A DNA stretch of 21,731 nucleotides from assembly GCF_000003605.2 (NCBI RefSeq), contig NW_003109980.1, positions 6,759 to 28,489 on the forward strand, read 5' to 3'. Every line of letters starts with the position of its first letter. Position 1 is the stretch's first letter. The position numbers were made by a program, and so were the translations under genes. This DNA is from Saccoglossus kowalevskii. Taxonomy: Eukaryota > Hemichordata > Enteropneusta > Harrimaniidae. Positions 1-10,400 of the stretch are shown one piece after another. Under the pieces are notes generated by a model. The model was not told where the DNA came from. It saw only the letters and a list, made by a program, of their open reading frames with translations, and did not search any database.

Positions 1-447
1 GTCTCAACTGCTTTGAAATGCCCCGTCTCGACTGCTTTGAAATGCCCCGTCTAGACTGCTTTCAAATGCCCCATCTCGACTGCTTTGAAATGCCCCGTCT
101 AGACTGCTTTCAAATGCCCCATCTCGACTGCTTTGAATTGCCCCGTCTGGGATGCTTTCAATTGCCCCATCTGGGATGCTTTGAATTGCCCCATCTCGAC
201 TGCTTTGAATTGCCCCATCTGGGCTGCTTTGAAATGCCCCATCTAGACTGCTTTGAATTGCCCCATCTGGGATGCTTTGAATTGCCCCATCTGGGATGCT
301 TTGAATTGCCCCATCTGGGATGCTTTCAATTGCCCCATCTGGGATGCTTTGAAATGCCCCATCTAGACTGCTTTGAAATGCCCCATCCAGACTGCTTAGA
401 ATCGCCCCATCTAGACTGCTTAGAATCGCCCCATCTAGACTGCTTTG
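1..447. repeat. 24-bp minisatellite, about 18.6 copies, cut by the window edge
   Basis: The unit is close to ATCTAGACTGCTTTGAAATG plus CCCC, 24 bp, repeated without indels from base 1 to about 447. The last copies decay (TTAGAATCG variants). Variant positions are clustered: ATCTCGAC, GTCTAGAC and ATCTGGGA versions alternate. Units 2-3 and 4-5 form a near-identical dimer, which points to local unequal exchange. Because 24 is a multiple of three and no variant creates a stop, both strands stay open through the array (plus: MPHLDCFE-type octamers; minus: QSSLDGAF-type octamers). There is no splice or start context that makes it look like real coding sequence. It lies downstream of the AT-hook gene's 3' end. 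Confidence 0.95.
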
Positions 448-1268
448 TATTGCTTGCATCAAATAAGTATCCATGAAATTTGGAAAATTGTAATTTTACT
501 GAGCCAAACATGTTCATTCTTTATAGATAAGTTATAAAAACTGTCACATGCATATGCAAATGCAAATAATAAAGTACCAGTAAAGACAGCTTGCATGAAC
601 CAAAATAAGATTACAGCACTTTACAAAGACATCAAAGGCAATTATTTTTGTGCCCTTTTAAAAATACAAATATTAAGTTAAACTTTATTATACAATTTTA
701 TCAAATTGAGATTACTGTACTTACTACATTAGCCTTACTAGTATGTAAACTGATCAAGCACACTACACTTGTGTGCTCGTTGATTACAGAGGCGCTTCTA
801 ATGGTCTAAATACAGTATTTATAGCATTATGTGTATATAGCTAGCATCAATGTGAATTCTGAAAATTTACAATTTTCAATGGTACTGAAATTGTAAAACA
901 ATATTCTTACATTAGGATTTATATATTTCTAAATCATACTTTTCATTTTCAAATTCACACAGCTTTTTGACAGCTGATGAAAAACAAACTGGTATAAAAC
1001 TGATGATCCAAATCAAGTCTCTAATAGATCCAGTGTGGGGGTTAGTTGTAGTGGTTAAACACTAAAAATAACATGGTGGTTCATTTGTTTACATCGGCCA
1101 GTCAATATTGTAAATACATTTCCTTAAAAAAAATGACACGAGCAGTTACTATAAAAAAAGTCCGCAACAAACTGATCAAATATCTGCCTGCAAGTCACAT
1201 AATGTTGACAAAAACAAATGCTTTTGTAAATTCATAAACAGTTTCTATTATTTTCATTACTATAAATA
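448..1268. other. AT-rich intergenic sequence, no recognisable feature
   Basis: Between the minisatellite and the poly(A) signal of the AT-hook gene I see only AT-rich sequence with short homopolymers. There is no convincing ORF, structured RNA or transposon end. TTTATT at about 687 could be a second minus-strand AATAAA for a longer 3' UTR, but nothing favours it over the nearer site. Confidence 0.5.
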
Positions 1269-1274
1269 TTTATT
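1269..1274 (-). terminator. Candidate poly(A) signal AATAAA of the AT-hook gene
   Basis: TTTATT on the plus strand reads AATAAA on the minus strand, 135 nt past the predicted stop codon at 1409-1411. It is the first canonical hexamer downstream. This implies a short 3' UTR of about 150-170 nt. The region is AT-rich, so chance occurrence is possible. Confidence 0.5.
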
Positions 1275-1408
1275 TTGAAACTGCCTAAATATTTTGAAAA
1301 TATTAGGTTTTCATCTTTATCAAGTAAGTTACAAAAGTTTGTAGTGAAAAAGTTTAGCTATTGCTGGTAGTTCACAGAAGCCCAGACTTATATTGTTGGG
1401 CAAATAAT

Positions 1409-1477
1409 TCAATCCATCATCTCCTCCAGGAATCGTGTTTGAAATTTAACTTTCTTTTCCGAACTACTTCCATTGAA
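1409..1477 (-). CDS. Coding exon 4 (last) of the AT-hook gene, 22 residues with a PP1-docking-like KVKF
   Basis: A good acceptor (GTTTTCATTGCAG) on the minus strand precedes 69 bp that read FNGSSSEKKVKFQTRFLEEM plus MD and TGA. It joins in phase 0 to the donor GAG|GTAGGA at the end of exon 3. The run K-V-K-F fits the RVxF-type docking motif for protein phosphatase 1 ([K/R]-x(0-1)-[V/I]-x-[F/W]). It is preceded by serines and acids, as is usual for such disordered motifs. The exon is too short for simple ORF finding. Without it the protein would end in an intron-encoded VGFYIVH. The motif reading is inference. Confidence 0.8.
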   Translation of the reverse strand, partial: FNGSSSEKKVKFQTRFLEEMMD

Positions 1478-4400
1478 CTGCAATGAAAACAAGCACAATC
1501 GTTATCAAGGGTTCATAAACCAAAGGGCATGCATTGGCCCTTATATAAAACTAAATGGTTCACCCCTCTACACTCAGAGATTAAAATAAATGTTGATATT
1601 TTTCAGAGAAAACAGGTCTATGTAAACATCCTCAAATTATCGATATCATAGTGCACAAATGATGCCACAAAACATTACCGTAAATATTCAAATTTAAGTG
1701 TCACTTTTATAATATTTAAATCTTTCCTGATGCCTAAATTAGAGCAGAATTTGTTTTTGGAGTTGGTTTGAACACCTACCTATTCAAAAATACAATGTTT
1801 TATTGTGACCAGCATGAATGGTCAACAAAAATAAGCTGTTATCGATGCTTTTGTGCATGGAAAAAAACTAACATCATTTTGCGTAACCCAAAACATTCAC
1901 TTGCAATAAAACTTACTGTAAAATCTGTATTAGAAACCGCGGCTTCTATTAAAATGGTACAATCCAATAGAGGGGGTGCGGCTTCTATTAGAGCATCTAC
2001 ACATATGAGAAATGATGATTTTTTGGTTCCCAATTGTTTAAAAAGAATGGGTGCGACTTCTATTACGGGTGTGGCTTCTACCGGTAATACAGATTTTACG
2101 GCAGTTGAATTTTACTTACATTGCATGAAAACCAACAAGTAAATTATTTTTTACATAATCACAATCAAGCAGTAAATAACATTTGTGTCATCTTGGAAAC
2201 AAGTTATCCCCCTGTGAAATAACATGGCCGGATTACAATATTGTAATCATTTACTACTAAGCAATGCATTCATTTTTATTTGAAACTTATTCTATACTTT
2301 TCATTACCAACAAAGTTAAAGACAAAGCACATTATATTAAATTCAGAGTATTTGTTGTTATCAAATGGATATTCCGAACATTTTTGTATCAGAAAAGTAT
2401 CACAGTTTGAGGTTGAAACTGTCTCTTTTTTGTTTCCCATGCTCAATAACATTCTATGGCTCCAATGCATGTATGGCTTTACTTTTCAAATACCTCACTG
2501 GAGGTTCTCCTAGCTTGTCCTTCAATCTACTAACATTCTTAATGTACAATATAAAATCCTACCTCATCCTTTGAACCAAGATCTCGTTTCTGGTATCGTT
2601 CTTCTTTACTGTCCAGAGTTTCATGTTTCATATATTCCTGTAGTTGCATTTTCCTTGCACAATGTCTTGCAAAGATCTCCTGAAAAGTTCCTTTTGGAGG
2701 AGAATCCAGCAGTAACGAAAGTCTACTCTCAGTATAGTCTTTGTTCTCGTTGCATTCAGACTCAGATTCAGAGTCATTATTTTCATCAGTATTCACACTT
2801 TCTTGGGTCAGCTGACTGCTTGGGGTCAGCTGACTGCTTGGGGTCAGCTGACTGCTTGAGGTCAGCTGACTGCTTGAGGTCAGCTGACTGCTTGAGGTCA
2901 GCTGACTATCTTGGGTATCTTCTTCCACACTTGCAAAGCTTGAATTCTGGCTACACTCTGAATTTGATCGAGAGTTCCATTGGATGAGATCAGACGATTT
3001 GACGGGAGACACACAAACACTAATTTTATGACTTAGTTCTTTTCCGTGTGCACGCCTCTGAGGTGACAGTGATGATTGGATGGGAGAAACATGCACATGA
3101 TCAATGCGAGAAGACTTGGCACCAGTTGTATCAAAGATATCCCAAACTGTTTTTTCCTCTCCGGGTTGTATCAACGCCACAGATGCCTCTGTAGGACTTG
3201 TGCACACACTTATTTTGGGTCTGACGGACACCTTGGTTGTCTGTGAATTGTTGTTGTTGTTACTTTTCGATTTGGGTGTAGCCGAAAAACTGCAATCTAC
3301 GAGGGTCACACTGACGTTAGTATCCACGGGCGTCCCGTTGACCAATAGACGAGGACTCAGTCCCAAAGCAGACCCGGGTGATTGCATTTTTTTAACTGGA
3401 GTGTTTATTATAGCATAATTCAGCGACTGATCTGTGCATTTAATCCTACTTGGTGAAGGATCTTTGTGAATAACCTGCTTAGGTGATGGGGTGATATTAA
3501 TATGAGGTGGTTTACTACGCAAGGTGGTTGCAGCATGATTCAATCTACTGAGTCTAAAAGGCTTCACGGAAAGTTGTTTGTTATCTCGTTTAGGTGTTTT
3601 ATTTATCTTTTGCATCGCAGGGCTTTGCAAAACAGGCTCGAAGATAATGTTGAGTTTTGGTGAGTTTTCGATGTTTTCTTGAAGATCAAAGACAGTGTAC
3701 ATTGCAGTTGTTTGGTTGTAAGTGACTGGAGCGAGAACAACACTCAACTCAGTGTCCAGCTTATTTAACTTTGCATCCAGAGTATCAGCCATTGCTTTTT
3801 TAGCTTTTACATTTCTTATGGGCTTGAATTTTTTCACACCCATTTTTTCCAACTTCTTAGCCTTGATTGGTTTTAATTTTGTCACCAAAGCAGGGTCTTT
3901 AAAACACATCAATCTTGACATTTTTCGTCCACCGGTCATCGTCGTTTTACCTTTACTATCAGCTTTCGGACTTTCAAAAATTGTTTCCAGATTACGGCGA
4001 CTCACCTTAGATTTTCCTCCACGACTGATATATAGTTTTTCTATCGCTTTTTCAGATTTAGTTTTATTTTCTTTAGTATTTTCCTTTTTCTTTCTAGTAC
4101 GTTTAACGTTCACAGCTTGTTTGCTACTCTCTCCTGTGGAATGCTCAGTAGTTTTACATTCCTTACTAAAGTCTGTTGCTTTCAAACATTTATCAGTATT
4201 TGTAGCAGAACCAATATCTTTACACGGTTCACTTTTTATAAATATCACATCATCAGAGTGATGTGTAGTCACAACTTCACTCTCTTGTACAACTATCTTC
4301 TCATCATGGTTACATTTTTGAACTTTGGATTCAATCTGATCAACTGATTTCATTTCTACAGTTTGACCATTTGTTTGAGCGTCGCAAAACTTGTGTCCTG

Positions 4401-7400
4401 GTGTACAAAGGGCAACGTTGGCATTAAGAAAACTGCGTCTTCGCTTTCTCTTTGTTCTGACTTCAGGAACATTATTGTCTACATTAGCTGCAACCTCGCT
4501 AAGCGAGGATTCAAAGAAATCACCCGCTTTAGCAGTCTGTTCAAAAATTTCCAAGCCTCCAATTGTATTTTCTGGATGAGCATCATTTTCTGAAACTTTA
4601 ACTGCAACATCGTTCTTGCTGTCTTCTGAGATTTTTGGTTTCTTCTGACAAACACTCTTCCTTCGGTTTTTCTTCATCTTGTTTACCTGTGTAGTATTAT
4701 TGCTTTTCGCTTCATTGCTTTTCGCTCCATTGTTTGCAGCATCAGTTTGATCCTCACTTCCAGGCATCTCTGTATGTTTCAGTACTATGGTAGTATCGTC
4801 CATGTGAACTTGTGACCAATCACTCCCTTGTTCCAGTACAGTACTACATGCTGCAGCTGTGGATGTATCAGGTTGTATAGAGTCTTTACAAGTTTTCAGG
4901 AGACTTTCTTTTCTTCTTCTACTGCTCCTGCCAATCTTGACCTGATTCCCTTCAGGCGCTAAAACCTCTTCTGCCATGTGTTCATCAGACTGTGCATCAC
5001 ATTGTTCTTTACATGGTGACTTGACATGCTCTGAAAACACCTTCTCATCCATATTATCAATTTGTAAAAAATATTCTTCAGATGTACACAAATTATCTGG
5101 ACACTTATTTTGTGTCTTATTGTTAAGATCAACAAAGGCAGAATTTTCTGATTCGTCATTAACCTCCACAGAATCATCATTTTCTTCTTTTTTCATGGGT
5201 GGCAGCAAAATACATCGCCGTGCTCTATTTTCAGACGCTTTTTGTACTGTGTTTTTCGTTGGTTGGACATCATACACATCAGTTTCAGCTGAAAGAAATA
5301 TCTCAGGAGATTTAACTTTAAAACTATTACCATGCAGAAAAGCACATTCATCATGTTTAGAATGTTCATCTTCCAGACTTTGGCCTGCAGATTCACATTT
5401 CTCTCCATCACCACTCGTATTTTGATTCTTTTGTCGTTTGTAACTAGGTAATGACCGAATTTCTTCTGACGCCGCATCATCTATGTTACTGGACACAGAT
5501 TCCACTGATTTAGCAGATACTTTTTGCTCTCTCTGTTGTTTTGGTTTTGTTACATCAGAATCATTTACAGCCATTTCTTCTGCTTCTGCACCATCAGTAT
5601 TATCAACAATATTTTTTGATAAAACATCACCACTGTCATTATCCTCATCAACATTCATATCTTCATTTTCTCTGCCATTTATCCCTGCATCACCATCATC
5701 TTTATCCTCTTCCAAACTATTATCAGTTGTATACGAGGACGATAGAAAACTTGTGTAAAGTGGCTTATAGACTCCACTACTTCTGCGTTTTTTGTTAGAG
5801 AATGCATATGTGGAACTAAACACCGGCTCATCATCATCTAAACATTTATTTGAACATCTAGATTCATCAAGAATTGAAAATTCTTCCTCATCTTCATTAT
5901 CTACTGACGCATCTTGGTTCACTGTGTCGTCCGTAAATCCTGTTGTGTTTTCCTCGTTACTTTTAGAGGTTTTTTTTTCTGTCCCGTTACTGTTATTGCT
6001 ATTACTGTTAAACGCAGTAGAACAATCTTGCTCAAGTATATCAACTGATGCTTTCTTCATAGTGCTATTTGCAGACTCTTTTTTAACATCATTGACAATA
6101 GACAATTCATTCTCCATCTCTTTTAAATCGCCATTCCTCCTAGAGTCAGTTGAACATTCTAGTATTTTTTTCGTGTCTGTGAAACACTCGTTAACCGAAA
6201 CTTCACTGTTTGTACATTGAACCAATGAATCAGCAGCAGATTCTCCTTGCACAGACCTAATTTCAGAGGTTTCAGACTTCTGAATTTTTTTAGGTCTTCC
6301 ACGTACCTTTTTCACATTCGGGACAGTACTTGTGGACAGTTGGTCAGCAGGCTTATATTTTCGTGGCCTACCTCTCTTTTTGATGACCCGTCCTTGTGCT
6401 GAATCATTCACAGCTTTCTGTTCAGAGATAGTACTAAGCTGATCAGATGAAGAATTCATTCCAACTGCTCTATCGGAATCTCCTGGTGTGTGTGCATCTT
6501 GACCCTTACGCACAGTGGCACAACCCTTTCCTCGCTTTAAGGTGGTGCCATTTGGTGAAGTAGGAATGGCACTGAAAGATCCATCTGGTGACTGAGAAGT
6601 GAGACACTCCAAATCATTACTTGGGCTAACAATTGCTGACGAGAAGTCCTCCAATAACCCTGCATACAAATTTGTGTTTAGCTGACTTCTAAATCCACTC
6701 ACAGAAGGACTCTGATTGTCAGTAGTGGCAGATGACCTCAACAAAATGGAAGAGTTCAGCGGAAGGAAAGTATATGAAGATTGTTTTGCCTCTATACGTT
6801 GCAATTGACAGAGCCCACTGTGACGTCTTTTTGACGTAACATTTTGTTTACTGTTACTGGTCTCTTTAGTGGGAGTGTGCATTACTCCTTTACTTGTGCT
6901 CACTATGTTTCTATTTTCTGCATGTTGTAATGAACAGCATCGTCCCCTACGCTTTCTGGTCGGAACATCAGCAGAATTGTTAGTGTGTTCCAGAGAGGTG
7001 TCCAGTAAACTGCCAGGATTTGCATCAATAGGTAATTTTCCTGAAACATCTCTTGATGATGTTACTTCCCTATTTGGAGCTTTACTCCTTGTTTGTATTG
7101 GATGTCTTGGTCTAGTTGGTTTTTGCAGCTTAGCGTTAGGATCTCGTATACTCTTAAGAAATGTTATTTCATCATCAAGGGGCGCAATGCATCCATTTTT
7201 GGAGTGTCCTAGCGGTGAAAATTGCTTTCTCGTCTGTGAATATATAATATTGAAATGAAATAAAAAAAAAAAACATCTAAAATAAACAACATCTGATTAT
7301 CAGCCATGGTTTTCAAAAACTGTGATGCAATAGAAAATTCATCATATTCTCAAAAAATTCAAAATACTCTTACCATCAATTGTTCAGCTTTTGGAGAAGA

Positions 7401-10400
7401 ATTTGGTGTAAGGATCGGATCCCCATGAACCAACGCAACTGTGGTACGACAATCATCATCTCCACCTGTACAAATAATGACAATAATTACTGTACTTCCC
7501 TGATCATAAGCCCAGGGGCCTGAACATGTAAAATCAGGAAAATCGAACATGTAAAAACCACCCACGAAAAAATTAACCAAATTATGTCTTTCGTTCACAT
7601 CGCTGGTCTCCGTGAAATATTACGTCTTTTTGAGGGGGAAAAATGTGAAACGAGTCGTCATTGATTTCCCCAACACTTTTTACAATGAAGAAACAAACAA
7701 ACTCATAAAAATACACACATTTTATTACAATATGGTTTACATACCATCTGAATTTACGATGGAAAAATGGGTAGGGTCGGTGGGAAAACAGTCAAAAGCA
7801 AGATCTTAATCTTTGTTGTGGAATGTTTTTGATCGTACGTAAACTCACAATACTAAGCATTTTCCGCCATGATGTTTTTCACCATCAACTTCCTTTGACC
7901 TAACAGGTCACGTCTTTCGTTAACCAATCAAAATGCTGTGTCGTACAGACAAAATAAGAAGTAATTTTCTCAGCACAATGTGGAAGTGAATTACCGCAAT
8001 GTTAAAATGCGATCTTTTAACACTGATTTCGACAAAAAAAATGATTTTTTTCCCTCTAAAAGCTGTTGATTCACAATTTTCAAAAGGTAAACTGAGGGTG
8101 GAGGAAGTATTTAAACCATTCACAGTCGCCAACAAGTCATGTCGAAGAATAGTTTGCTCATTCACACCCCATTCACAATAGTCTCAATGGACATGATTAT
8201 TCGAAAAAGTTAAACGATGATATATTACCAGGTTTCACGACTTGACAATCACATTTTTTGGCTTTTCGAAAACTAATACTCAAAAGAAATATGAATTACT
8301 TCAGTACAGTATTGCAACATCAAGGTTCATCCTGCACTCCGAAATTAATGTGAGTATTCTCATAAAAGCAGGAACCAAACTACTGTACAAATCACGATTC
8401 TTATGCAATGAAACACACTTTTTACACGCATATTTTAATAACTGTCATCATCGCCTGGTAAAACCACCCTGGGCCTATACTCGGGGATGCCCTCAACTCG
8501 TTTAATGTCTAAAAACAGAGGGGTTGTTTAACAGGCTTTAATTGCTTGAAAATTAAAAAGGGGAAGTCAAGCCAAACAACACAATGACCCTCCAAGAAAA
8601 AACTCCACAAATGTAAGAGAATGCAATTTACAGTTTTTTTATATCACTTTTCATTCTCTAGATATTCAACATTTCATCAGTATTATGTAGTCAGCCATCT
8701 TGATTCTCAAGCAAAGGATTGTGGGTAAAGTAGTCTGTTGTCAGAAATTGAGAAAATGATTTTAGTTCAAATTTTCGTTGTGCATATTACTCTTGTATAT
8801 GATAATAGTAATATAAATTAGAATGTTACAAATACACATAAAGCGAAGACATTGTCAAAAACGTAAAAAAAATAAAAATCGCTATTTTCGTTTGCCAAAA
8901 TTAGAGAATTAAAGATATGGTCATGGGATGAACAAATCTAGTAGATGTCAACACAAGGTACATACACACCAAGTATCAAAGCATTCAGGCTACCGGTTGT
9001 GAAGAAGAAGTCGAAAATAGAATTTTTGACCAAAAATTACCATTTTAAAATATTCGCCAAAATTAGTAAATTGAAAACTTCCTTACCAAATTAACAAAAC
9101 TGATAGAGGACAACCCAAGGCACATGCACTATGAATATCAGCACTGTAGACCACTTCGTGTCATAGTAGCATAGAGGAAATTTTAGAGTTTTGGGGGGCT
9201 AATTTGCATAATTTTTGGCAATCTGATTAAAATCTGATGTAGTGTACAGGCTTTAATTATTTTGGCTATAAACTTACGTTATTTTTATTTTTTATTACTT
9301 TTGTTATTAATGCCTTAATTTTATTATTTTACTTTGATTTTGATTTTGTGATTTTTTTTTAATTCCGCCCTACCTACATCTGACCCGATGCCTGTGTAAC
9401 GAGATTTCAACGAGACCCACTATCGACGATTTTAGTCAACGAATCACAGACCTTCTATAGCGCACATGATGACGTCACCGGGCAAACACACTCAAATAAA
9501 ATGGCGGATTATACCGACATTAGCGACAGAGAATAACACGGCTTTTCGGTAAGTTTATCATTGTCAAATACAACGAAAGTCATTTTTATGTTAATATTGT
9601 GGCTCAAATGGTTCGAGTTTAGATGGTTATTTTGCGTAGTTATTCTGGGAGTGACGATTTTGTTTATACTGAACACCGGTGTCTTTTTCGCTTGCCCTGG
9701 AGACTGGTGATGTTTTGTTGACGGTTGGACCAAAATCGTCTACGGTATTGAAGCCGTAGCTGTAAATATTCATCAAAGTGTATCAACATTTTGTACATTA
9801 TACAATAACTCTTTATTAAAGTAATTGAGCTAATTTGGGCTGGAATAAAATTTTTTAACACATTGCAATTGATCAGGAAATATTTTTTTGCTCCAATTTT
9901 CTGCGTCGATGCCGTGGGCCGGTGACCGTTATACAGTGTTTTAATCCTTACGATTTACTTATTTTTTTGCTTCCATTCTAGATAATTATGCTCAGTGTTG
10001 ATGTAAAAATTGAAGCGATGACTGAATGAACGAAGCTTGGCTGGGGAAGATGTATCTGGAAGTGTACACATTTGTTGGAAGTGAAAAAAATATTCAATGT
10101 TATGACAAAAATTGTAAAATGCTGTGGAATTTCTTTTGTAAATAAAAATATACTAGCAATTTTCTATTAATGGTTTATTCAAGTGGGCAAAATATGATGT
10201 ACAGAAAGATTGCCCGTAGAGTATCGCTACACTGAAAAGTAAGCAACCGACAGGCTGTATAAAAGGGGAGCTGTGATTGGCTGCTACTTACACTAGATTT
10301 GACCGAGACTTACATAGGCGTCGGATCAGATGTATGTAGGGCAGAATTAAAAAAAAACACAAAATCAAAGTAAAATAATAATAAAAAGGCACAAAAGTAA

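Noticed and set aside
1-447. CRISPR-like array
   Set aside because: No unique spacers; contiguous tandem units in an animal genome.
4-517. Long ORFs on both strands over the 24-bp array
   Set aside because: They are open only because the unit is a multiple of three; no splice, start or composition signal supports coding.
1768-2142. 124-codon plus-strand ORF
   Set aside because: It lies in an intron of the minus-strand gene, overlaps degraded repeats, and its composition is not protein-like.
2571-6220. Many plus- and minus-strand ORFs of 60-180 codons
   Set aside because: They are shadows of the real 1,557-codon minus-strand exon in other frames.
9550-9980. snoRNA inside the intron of the gene-like block
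   Set aside because: GTGACGA and ACTGA strings exist but there are no proper C/D boxes with a terminal stem.
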